From positions 16,064,963-16,128,962 of the forward strand of contig NC_057792.1 of assembly GCF_014905175.1 (NCBI RefSeq): 64,000 bases of DNA, read 5' to 3'. The position numbers were made by a program, and so were the translations under genes. Shown here in pieces: positions 54,465 to 64,000 of this stretch (positions are counted from its first letter, which is position 1; every line of letters begins with the position of its first letter). The notes below the pieces were generated by a model. It saw nothing but the letters and a program-made list of their open reading frames with translations. It made no database searches and was not told the origin of the DNA. This DNA comes from Aphidius gifuensis. Lineage: Eukaryota; Arthropoda; Insecta; Hymenoptera; Braconidae.

Positions 54465-57263
54465 TTATTTTTTATCATTTTTATTTTTTAATAGTGCTTG
54501 TTGTTCTGGTAATTGTAAAGATTCTTTATTTAATTCTCTAAAATTTTTATCTGCTGAATCTGATTTTTCAGCAAGTTCTTTCAACGTTGGAATAATGTAA
54601 TTTGTTTCGACAGATTCATCTTGAAGAATTTCTAATAGTCTATCTTCATTGTCAATAAATTTAACATTTTTCATTAAACCAAAATTACTTATTGATTTAG
54701 CAACATACTGATTGACTTGTAGAAAAATTAATTTCTGTGATTTTCCTTCAAATGCAAGCACCAATCTTTCGATTCCTTTTGTTGCTGTATAATCTATACC
54801 CTGAAATCTTTCAAAATCAACAACAACTGGATACACACATTCAGCTTCACGTTGTGATATTCTTGTTATTTTAGCTGTTAAAAATGATACAGCTGGATAA
54901 AATAATCCTACCTCTGGTTTCACCAACACATACTTGTGTCCCAAAATTGTCTTAAACAAATAAATATCATATTAATAATTATGTCAAATTAATATAAACA
55001 ATTAACATAAATTATTTTACATACCTGTCGCAAATGAACTTCAACATTTGGTCTTGCTGATAAATATAATAAAAACAATGCATTTGTTGCTGTTCCACAA
55101 AGTAAACCAGTTTCAACATTGTAAATAATACAAATAAAAAAAGTCATACCAGCAACAAAAAAGTCTTTCTCTGTCAAAATAAAAATAATTTATTATATTT
55201 AAATAACAATATAATAATTTATTATCGAAATTTTAATTAAACACATTTTTTTTTTTCAAATGTAAATATTATTTTTTCATAAATCATCAAATTATTTTCC
55301 TTTAAAATTTGTGTAAATATTTTTTCCAAATTGATCAATTAGAAAATATAATTTAAAAAATATAATTTTCGTTTATTTCATGCAACTTACTATTTCCTTT
55401 CCATAAAATTTTAATAATTTTTAAATCAATTAAAAATATAACAGCAGTCATAAGTACAGCAGATAGAGTTGCTCTTGGTATAAAGCCAAAATATGGTGTT
55501 AAAAAACTCAATGCAAGTAGTGTTAATACACCAGAATAAATACCAGCCATTGGTGTTTGTATACCACTTGCACTTGATACAGCACTTCTTGTAAATGCAC
55601 CACATGTTGGCATTGATGATACAAAACTTCCAGCAATATTACAAACACCAAGTGTTAACATTTCTTGTGTTGCTTCAACTGGTCTATCTGTAACTGTTTA
55701 ATAAATTAAATATTAATAACAAAATCCATTTTTTTCATTAAATTAATAATTGTAAAATTATCTTACCAAATGCTTTTGCAATAGCAACATTTGTAAGAAC
55801 AGCAATAAGTGGTATCATAATTATTCCACTTCCTAAATTTGTACACATATCTTGAAAATTATATGTTACATTTCCAATAGATGTTGTAAATGGTGGTAAT
55901 GTTATTTTTGGTAAACCCTGTTTAACATTACCAGCTGTTAAAAATATTAATTCACCATTATCATGTTGTTGTATAAATGTTAAATATGATGTTATAAATA
56001 CAATCAATGCATTTCTTGATACAGATAAAAACCAAAAAATCTTTTCCATCAATAATCCAAATTTTAAATTTATCTGTTTAATACGAGTACAGTCAATGTC
56101 TTTTAATTTCTGTTGAGATGTAAATTATATATATATTTTATTATTAAATATTTAAAACGAAATATGTTATATTCAGGCTCGGGAAGTTTGTCTGTTATTT
56201 CAGATCACCGAAAATACCATGTCAACATGGTGAAAAATAGTTAGAAAAAAAGACGACCTGAACCTCGTACATCGGAAAAATGGTCTCAAAAAATGGCCTT
56301 ATTTTTATTGGCCTTTTAAAAAAAGCCTTATTTTTTGAGGGAAGAGAATTTCTTTGGGAGAGAGAATTTCTTTGGGCCAAAAACATAAGACCTTTTTTTC
56401 TAACTATATTTCACCATGTTGCAATGGTATTTTTGGCGATCTGAAATAACAGACAAACTTCCCGAGCCTGTAAAACTTATATTTTATTTTTACTTACTCT
56501 AAATAATAGTAAAAATATTATACACATTATACCAAGAATAGTATCATTGTATCTTATGTTAGATTTTTGTTTAAATGTTTTATAAATTATTTCTAATATT
56601 CTTTCAGATCTTATACGAAGACCAAGAAGTCCTGGTAGCTGTGACAATACAATGATTATTGATGTCGCTGATGTGAAGCTTGATGTAACTGGTAGTGATA
56701 TAAAATCAACTAAAAAACCTAAAATTTGCATTAAAATAAATTAATAAATAAATGGTAATAAATTAATTATTAATTTAAAACTTACCAAGGTTTAATAAAC
56801 CCATGAGAAGTTCAACACAACCAGCCATGAAACTTAATAGTACAACATAATCAATTGGCATGTCATGAGTGTATTCAGCAGTTACAAGTGACATTAATGA
56901 TGTTGCACCAATTGACACCTCTTTAATTGTTCCAAAAAAAACATAAATAAAACCACCAACAAATGAAGAATAAAGTCCATACTGAAAAATTCAAATTAAA
57001 ATATAAATTTTGTTTTGTTTCTATGAAATATTTACAAACCTGTGGTGTTAAACCAGCAAGTGATGCATATGCAATACTTTGTGGTATCATTGTCAGGCCC
57101 AGTGTAATACCAGCAATAAAATCAGATATTGCATAAAAACGTGAATAATTTGGTAACCATCTAGTTATTGGAATATATTTTTTAATATAATATTTGCAAT
57201 TTTTATTTTGCAAAATTTTTTTATTATTTTCTTTATCATCTTTATCATTTTTATATCTTGTCA
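54465..57263 (-). CDS. SLC26-family anion (sulfate) transporter, A11-like
   Basis: Exons on the minus strand: 57263-57040, 56981-56786, 56718-56498, 56109-55767, 55693-55391, 55170-55025, 54950-54465. All phases agree, giving about 639 residues. The N-terminus is Lys/Asn-rich and cytosolic. The membrane domain begins with LTLGLTMIPQSIAYASLAGL and PQYGLYSSF, the SLC26 signature region (the usual GTS[KR] is GTIKE here). More hydrophobic segments follow, and the last exon encodes a STAS domain (about 480-600; YPVVVDFERFQGIDYTATKG). The sequence follows the sodium-independent sulfate transporter (SLC26A11-like) group; in insects such proteins exchange sulfate and other anions in gut, tubule or fat body. 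The first exon starts TGACAAGA after TTTTACAG, so the start codon needs an A from an upstream exon. Intron 4 carries a MITE. Confidence 0.92.
56174..56470. mobile_element. MITE with about 80-bp terminal inverted repeats in an SLC26 intron
   Basis: The element begins CAGGCTCGGGAAGTTTGTCT and ends with the exact reverse complement. The first 33 bases of each end are identical, and the pairing continues with a few mismatches for about 80 bases (through ATAGTTAGAAAAAAAG). The 297-bp unit has no coding capacity. Its inside has a tandem duplicate of GAGAATTTCTTTGGG (about 56345-56379) and short GGCCTTAT-type pairs. TTATATT is present directly before the left end (56167-56173) and again 6 bases beyond the right end (56477-56483), an imperfect candidate target duplication. 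The superfamily cannot be set from these ends alone. Confidence 0.85.
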
Positions 57264-58181
57264 CTGTAAAATATAAAATAAAAATTATAATTTAAAAATT
57301 TATTTATTTAATAAAAAATAATACTTACTTTTTTATTTATTTATTTATTTATTTAAGAAAATAAAAATAATTTATTATTTGTTTTAATTAATTTATATTT
57401 AAATGAAAATAATATATATTTTTTTAATGTGTGTTACTGACAAGCAAACTTTTGAGACTAATCATATTTTCTTGAGTAAAAATTTTCATTATCTTTTGTT
57501 AAATGAACATGTAAATAAGTGGATAACGTTTTGCACATATAAAATCTATCAAATACACATGTTCAGATTTTAATAATGATAAGAAACATTGAATACACGG
57601 AAGCCTTGTTTTTTTTTTTTATATTATTATTATTTTTTAAATAATAATAAATATTTTTATACTTATCAAACAAGATATTTATTTTATTCTTTATTTGTAC
57701 TTTTTTGCAATGTATACGTTGATCTTTTCATAGAGTCATATCATCAAATTAAACGTGTATATTACTAGCACAATTTTTTAATTTAATTTAATGATAATTG
57801 ACAAGATACTTGTCCATATACAACTCTTGACATTAACTCTTGACTACTGGAAAATTACAAATCATTATACTTTTTTTTTCATATAGTTTATTATTTAAAT
57901 GACACATATTTTGTACATAGCCCATAACAATAATTATTTACTTAAATTAAAACTCACAAAAAAAAAAGGAAAATAAATAGATCATGAAAAAATTATTGAT
58001 TGTAAACAAAAAAATGCACATTTTATTTTATTTTTTTTTTAAAAAGAAATATTATTTTTAAATTGAAAAATCAATCTACTGGTAAAAAAAAATTATGAAA
58101 TTTTTCAAGTATTTTAAACAAAAAGATAATAGTAATAATAATAAGTATCTAATTTTGATTATGTTTATTTTTTTTTATTAA
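57264..58181 (-). other. Intergenic region: SLC26 5' leader and promoter, and 3' UTR of the PPPDE gene
   Basis: It holds the upstream end of SLC26. A donor-like AAAAAA|GTAAGTATT (minus strand, 57330/57329) could end a noncoding leader exon. GATA-type words (TGATAAG) occur on both strands near 57575 and 57661, of the kind seen in gut- or fat-body-expressed insect genes. The part nearest 58181 should be the 3' UTR of the next gene. The rest is A/T-rich without coding signal. Confidence 0.45.
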
Positions 58182-61100
58182 TTAACGAAGTTTTTTGCTG
58201 ACAAGATCAACCATTTCATCGATCCTTTGTGAAATACCACGGAATTTTTTGGGCTCTGGTCCAATCATTTGGATCAATTGTGGCACTTCTTGTCCACTTA
58301 TTTGTGTAAAACGTGCAAGTGATTTCATACAAGCATAAAGTTGTTCTTCTGATGGGCTTCCATTGAAGTATTGTAATATTGCCATTGTTAATTCAACAGC
58401 AACATCATCAAATACCTGAAAAATATTAACGAAAAAATTAAGTAAAAAGTTACTTGTTTATTACTTAAATTCATTGTTTATTTATTTTTTTTTTTTAAAT
58501 AATTATCATGATTGTTTAAAATAGTATTAATAAATTTAAAAGCCATGGATATTGTTTTTTTTTTTTTGTTCGCAGGATAAGACTCACCTTGGGTGTTAAT
58601 AAAATCAACAGAAAAAAAAAAAAAAAAACTGGGACAAGTACCTTAGAAATGCTGCCATTTGGTAATAGTTGCCGGAGTTTTTTGTTTTTGTTCATTTTCT
58701 GAAAAAAAATATATATCCAAACCCTACAAAATAATCCGTCCTGGCAATATTATTTTTAATTTAAAAAATTTCGATTTAAATATTTTTTTTTAAGGTTTTA
58801 ATTTACAATTAAAAATCATCAAATATATGAGTTTAACATAGAGCTAGATAAATATTCCTCAAGCATTTTAAATATTTCGTACAAAAAATAAAAAAAAAAT
58901 TCAAGTTAATTTAAAAAATTATACGAATTAAGGCAGCACTTCTGGTTTTGCAATATTAGTATTATGATTTATGTTATGTATTACAAGCTTAATGCAAAAA
59001 AAAGATTTTATTTGATTGATAAAATGTGGGTAAATAAAATAAAAAAAAAAGTGTGTCAATGTCAGTATAATAATTAGAACAAAAAACAGTGATTAAATAA
59101 AATACAGACCACAGTTTTTACCTCCTTGCAAGCAAGGTTGTGAATAATAGCTGCACCTCTTTCTTGAAGAGCAGATGATTCTGATAGCAATGTGTGTACT
59201 GATACTTTTGTTGTGACTCTTATATTGCTTATACCTTGATTATTATATTGCCATTCAGATATATAAAGTAACCATTCAGAGCTACTTAAATTTTCAAACA
59301 TATTTGCCATCTGTAAATGATTTCAATTATTATTATTACATGATAAACAAATTAACAATTTATATATTTAACTTACAAATTGTGCAAGTGGAAGTTGTTC
59401 TTCAATTGGATGACGATCAATATCAAATGCATAATTCATAAGAATATGTTCACGTCGATCTTGATGTAGCAATAATATAACATCATCTTTCAATGCAGCA
59501 TAACCAAGTATATTTAATAATTTAACTCTTGCTTCACTTTGTAATGTTTTGTCATACAATATTCTACCTGTAATTAATTTTAAAAAATTAATGCTTATGA
59601 TTTATATTATTAATTTGATATTTATCTTTAATATAATTACCAATAAAATTTAGAAAATTATCACCAAGTGCCCATGATCCTTCATTTTCAATGACATACT
59701 GACGTAGCTCATCAAGATTTGTTAATTCAGTATCATTTAATTTACCATCAAGTATATTACCAAGTGATTCAAATTCTTTTGTTAAATTAATATCATCTTT
59801 AAATACAATTGGTGGATCACGTTGACGTTTTTTTTCTTCAACTTCACGTCTTTCTTCAGCTTCCATTTGTAGTACACGTTCTGATGGCATCATTTCAGCA
59901 CCAATATCACCACCATTTGATGATTGAATTTCTACAACTATTATTTATAATTAATTTATTTATTATTTTTTATTAATTAATGCTAATATACCTTCACTTT
60001 CTGCCATTGTTTCGTAATTACTTGGTCCAGTACTATTACTTTCACTACCACTTTGTTGTTCAATTTTTTTATCTTTTTTATCTTTCTTTTTTTTCTTTTT
60101 TTTTCTTTCTTTTTTAGCTAATTTTTCATTCAATACATTACGTCTTTCTTCTAATGCAATTGAATTTAATCTTGCTTCTTCAATTTCAGTATTTAATAAT
60201 TGATAATCTGGTGATAATTCTCTTTGTATACGTGGTTCAACAAATCTATGACCAACAGTAAAACCAGCACTTGAATGACTAGCAAGTGTTTCAATAAGTG
60301 GTGCTAATGCTTGTCCAATTTTTCTGTTAATAAAATTATTATTTTTTTTTTATGCGTTTTATTCTAAATATAAATTATGATTCTATTTACTTACGTATTA
60401 AGAATTTCTTCTGGTAAATCAAGTATGTATTTTGGAATACCACTGCCAACAAGAAAATTACTAACTTCGTCAGAAAAACAGTTGCAATTTAAACGTAACA
60501 GATGATACGAACCCGGTCTGTAATATAATTAAAATATTATTATTATTATTTTAATTTAAATCTTGCCAATTATTTATTAATCTATTAATAAATTTTACTA
60601 ACGCAAATTTTGATGTACCAAGTCCGTTGATGTACTCGAGAAATACCGAGTATGGAAGAAATGTTTGACCCAATGTTTCAATTTTTAATGGTTCACCCAA
60701 TGGAGTTCCACCCTTGAGAAAAAAAAATAAATAAATATATTAAAAATCTAATTTAATAAATATTATAAATTTTTTTTTAAACACTTTTCAAAAGAACGCA
60801 AATATAGTTTTAAAAAAAAATTATTATTAAATAAATTAGTAGATAAAATACACTGTGACACATCACTGATGATAATAATAATTACGCATATGATAAAAAT
60901 AAAAAAAATGCACAATGATAAAATATAATATGAATGGAAATAATCTTTGATAGATGAAATTGATCGAATTAAATATAACAATGTTTGTTTTATGATAAAT
61001 TATAAATTGATAATTTAAAAAAAAAATTAACCGGGGACTTACTGATTATAATTTGTGGCAGCTTTGAGTGCCCAACAAGAGAATGTATGAAAAGAAATAA

Positions 61101-63123
61101 GTATCATGTATGTTGAGATTTTAAAACGAGGCAATGATGAATTTTATTTTTGGAATCATCCGGACCAAATTTAGTCCAACGTTGGAATGATCGTATCGTA
61201 TAGCAAGTGGCTCCCCAACTACCATTACAAATTTACTTTTTATCTTTTTATAAATTATAAAAAAAAATAAAAAAACAACTAAGGGGAAATTGAAAAATGT
61301 TTTTATATTTTTCTACTATTTTTTTTTACTATTATATATTTTTAAATTTAAAAAATATTCAAGATGTATTTTACAAATCGAAATATTTTGTAATCGAAAT
61401 TTCCAATCGAAAAAAAAATATATTTTTTATAAAATAATTGAATTTAAATTTTACATAATTTATTGTTCAAGTTTATTTTTAAATATAGAAAATAAATGCC
61501 TAATTGAGACTCGAAATACAATGATAGAAATTTTTCAAAAATTAAATTATTTCGATGAAGTTAAATCGAAAAATAATTGAAGAAAAAAATTACAAATCAA
61601 TTGACAATATTTATTTCAAATAAAATCACGAAATATTGTAGGAAAGTGATTGTTAATTAATTTTTGAAAATAAAATTAATAATACATACTGGTCTAATAC
61701 TTTGTACACCGGTTGGTCCGTAGAAATATTCTCTGCCATATGCAACAATTGATGTATGCCATATACCATCCAAATGTCTTCCTAAAAATAAAAAACAAAT
61801 AAAACATAAATAATAAACATCATTTGTTTGATAATATAAAATTTTAAAATGTTAATAATTTACGTTGAAATAATAATAGTTTAACAACTCGAAATTTAAA
61901 GTTGACCCAGTTTTCCTAAATTAGAAAATAACTTCCGTGATAGTCAGCATCTCACATAAAATATTTTCTTATTTTTTAATCTTTCTTTTTGAATAAAAAA
62001 ATAAAAAAATATATTTTTTAATGGTTAATTCTATTCTGGCTATGTTTCTTGAGCACATCCTCATTGGTCTCTCTCCAATTCTTCCAAAAAAACTAAACAG
62101 GGTCACAAACCTTTTAGTTATTTTATTTTTTTTTTTTTCAACAAATAGACACTTTAAGCTTTTTTTTCTATCAAATAAAAATAACAAGTGTATGTCAAGT
62201 GCATCAATTTAATAATCAAAATTTTCCAATAAATATTTTTCGAAATAATTTTTAATAATTTAGCTTTATATTCTTACATGAATCGAAATATTTGTAAATT
62301 TATGAAAATTGAAACCTTGAATTTAAATTATTCATAAAACAAAAAAAAAAAAAAAATTATCAACATGTTTTTTTGTTCAATAAACTTCCGCAATATTTAA
62401 TGCCAGAATTTAATAAAATTATTTGTTTTTTTGAAGCTCAAATTTGACAGTTGTCAATAAATTAAATTGCAAAGAAAATTAAACATTGAGTCATAATTTA
62501 AATTTTTGACAATGTTTATAAAATACATTTATTTAATCATCAGTATAAAATTAAAATTAAAATTGACTGATTTAATAAAAATAGACATGATAAATTGGCT
62601 ATAGTACAATTGTGAGTAAATGTCTTGATTTGGCACTGTCATACTGTGACGTTGTTAAAAATTTTGTTTAAATAAAAAAAATATATTTATTATAATAATA
62701 AAATATAAATGTTTATGTATTTTTTAAAACTATTTTTATTATGTTTAGACTTTGATTCATTTATTTTTAAATGTATAAAAAATTTTTATTTTTACCTATT
62801 AAAATTGGTGCCATCAAGGTTGCTGCTCCTTTTGTCAAATCATAAATATAAAGTTCAACTTTTGTTCCCAATTCATCGTCGTCTTCCATCCTGTTGATTG
62901 CCTGAAATTAAATAAATTTTTTTTTCCAAATAATTCAAGCTTAAAAATTAAACTTTTTTCTTTTGTTTTTATCTGTATATTATTTATAAATTATTCTAAA
63001 AAAAAATATTAATTATCAGACTGGAAATAAGCCACCAGCTGTGATAATTATTTAATTACATTTCAGTATTTTAAAAATACTCACATCACGTTTACGTTCT
63101 TCAAAAGAAATAAATCTAATCAT
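58182..63123 (-). CDS. PPPDE-domain (DESI-like) thiol isopeptidase with long C-terminal helical/PUL-like extension
   Basis: Ten coding exons: 63123-63085, 62901-62796, 61781-61690, 60712-60603, 60517-60395, 60323-59992, 59931-59641, 59567-59377, 59310-59122, 58415-58182. They join in phase to 568 residues. Residues about 20-170 form a PPPDE domain. GIWHTSIVAYGREYFYG supplies the catalytic His (about His57), LNCNCFSDEVSNFLVG the catalytic Cys (about Cys127), and YILDLPEEIL plus GQALAPLIE match DESI1. DESI enzymes remove SUMO or ubiquitin-like modifiers, or act as S-depalmitoylases. An acidic/Lys-rich linker follows (KKERKKKKKKDKKDKK, possible nuclear signal), then a helical C-terminal half (VKLLNILGYAALKDDVILLL, ERGAAIIHNLACKE, MVDLVSKKL end) resembling an ARM-like PUL fold. 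Vertebrate DESI1 stops after the catalytic domain. The PUL call is my inference. Confidence 0.88.
58642..58698 (-). CDS. Candidate 57-nt cassette exon of the PPPDE gene
   Basis: Within the 706-base intron between the last two exons, the minus strand reads TTTTTTTCAG|AAAATG and ends TCTAAG|GTACTTG. The stretch between is exactly 19 codons with no stop (KMNKNKKLRQLLPNGSISK). The neighbouring exons end and begin in phase 0, so inclusion keeps the frame. It would insert a basic loop into the C-terminal helical domain. Only sequence evidence is available. Confidence 0.4.
58699..59121 (-). other. Intron sequence of the PPPDE gene before the candidate cassette exon
   Basis: A/T-rich intron DNA. An alternative donor GTG|GTCTGTATT at 59110/59109 lies 12 bases beyond the donor used in the main model and would add Val-Lys-Thr-Val in frame. 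Nothing else is evident. Confidence 0.5.
60713..61689 (-). other. Large intron of the PPPDE gene
   Basis: About 977 bases. A complex patch at about 61030-61210 (CCGGGGACTTACTG, CATCCGGACC, CCAACGTTGG) stands out but has no coding frame. The 96-codon plus-strand open frame at 61290-61580 is Phe/Tyr/Lys-rich and not convincing. Confidence 0.5.
61782..62795 (-). other. Large intron of the PPPDE gene
   Basis: About 1 kb of A/T-rich DNA with a slightly more complex patch at 62025-62110 that is open on both strands for about 60-70 codons without recognisable content. Confidence 0.5.
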
Positions 63124-64000
63124 GATTATTAAAAATCAATAATTTTATAAATGATAAAAACACACGACAAGTGTATCAAACAAGTCAACAAACTCATTGA
63201 AATTGAAACAAGAATTAAACAGCCAAAATCGAAAATAAATCATTATAAATACGTAAATAAATCGTAAAAAAAAATTTGAAATAAAAAAAAAGCAGATAAA
63301 TCAACTGATCGACTTGATTGACAGTTGATTGATAAATTTATCAGGTAGTTTTCGATATTATCTATTGTACTAATTAACTAATTAATTTAAAAAAATAATT
63401 CAAATTTAATAAACATACCTGTTGTATTATTTGAGTTGAATATTTTAAGATATATTTTTATAAATTAAATAAAATCACAATTGAACTTTCGTTTTTTTTC
63501 AAATGATTAAAATAGTATTGAACAATATAATTATATTAATGACAAGAAATAAAAAAATTAATTTATAATTATTTAAATAATTTATTAAAAAAAAATAAAT
63601 AAAAGGAAGAGACTGCTTCAAGTGTCTGGTGTTAAATGCATCCAACGAGAAACAGAAAGCTGATTTTCACAAATTCTAGTTTCTCACATGATACACTTGA
63701 TGCTGATGCTGATGTTGATGATGATGATGATGATGATTATGATGATGACAGAGAGAGAAAGATAGAATTATTTTTATGAGAAAATATATATTATTTTTTT
63801 TTGAGAGAGAGAGGTAAAAAGAGGGCGGTATAAGCATGTCTAATTCTTGGCAAAGAATTTACGATGGCAAAAGAGGGTCATTTGCAATAAACCGAGTTAA
63901 AATTCAATTATTTAATTTAACTTACAAGAATATTTAAAATTAGTTAAAACATTATTTATACACATGCATGAAATTATTTAAATACAAATTAAAAAGACCA
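63124..64000 (-). other. 5' flank of the PPPDE gene
   Basis: Upstream of the ATG at 63123. A donor-like CAACAG|GTATGTTT on the minus strand near 63419 could end a leader exon, but no clear matching acceptor is seen before the ATG, so this is unresolved. The part from 63600 onward is more complex, with a GAT microsatellite and GA-rich runs, and could be promoter DNA of this gene or a neighbour. Confidence 0.35.
63699..63749. repeat. Imperfect (GAT)n microsatellite
   Basis: TGATGCTGATGCTGATGTTG followed by a run of GAT units interrupted once by TAT, then GACAGAGAGAGA. It is simple-sequence DNA; the poly-Asp reading is not supported by a surrounding open frame. Confidence 0.85.

Noticed and set aside
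61290..61580. 96-codon plus-strand open frame inside a PPPDE-gene intron
   Set aside because: Highly biased Phe/Tyr/Lys/Ile content, on the opposite strand to the host gene, with no recognisable motif.
63699..63780. Possible acidic poly-Asp coding region
   Set aside because: It is a GAT microsatellite next to GA repeats, with no open frame of meaningful length around it.

Overview
The window looks like nuclear DNA of an insect. It is extremely A+T-rich, full of homopolymer runs, with short introns (about 60-400 bp, a few near 1 kb) in compact genes and one giant intron of about 40 kb. Composition and gene content fit a hymenopteran, possibly a braconid-type parasitoid wasp, but that placement is inference. 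There is no bacterial-type organisation, no CRISPR array and no tRNA or rRNA gene that I can recognise.

Layout. (1) 1-1870, minus strand: the 5' part of a secreted or membrane alkaline phosphatase gene, running off the left edge, with a probable leader exon and TATA box. (2) 3840-48476, plus strand: the IQSEC/BRAG-type Arf exchange factor (Drosophila schizo, also called loner), divergent from the phosphatase. Two alternative first coding exons (4574-4818 and 36576-36787) end in the same phase and both fit the common exon at 45161. Most of the 40 kb between holds no protein gene, but it is dotted with more complex islands that look like candidate alternative promoters, leader exons or enhancers. 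(3) About 48477-51470: siz 3' region containing a decayed or interrupted open frame (50736-51044). (4) 51474-54033, plus strand: a 7-exon gene with a TATA box for a secreted 665-residue protein resembling the insect DUF4803 family. (5) 54465-57263, minus strand, convergent: an SLC26 (A11-like) anion transporter with STAS domain; its fourth intron (between the exons at 56718-56498 and 56109-55767) carries a 297-bp MITE with about 80-bp terminal inverted repeats. (6) 58182-63123, minus strand: a PPPDE (DESI-like) thiol isopeptidase with a long C-terminal helical extension, containing a frame-preserving 57-nt candidate cassette exon.

The genes show no sign of working in one pathway; this is an ordinary eukaryotic neighbourhood. 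Gene models were built by hand from reading frame, GT/AG sites and phase. For four genes (siz, the DUF4803-like gene, SLC26 and the PPPDE protein) every internal junction keeps phase, which is strong internal support. Promoter islands, hairpins and the retroelement-like stretch are weak calls and are scored that way.
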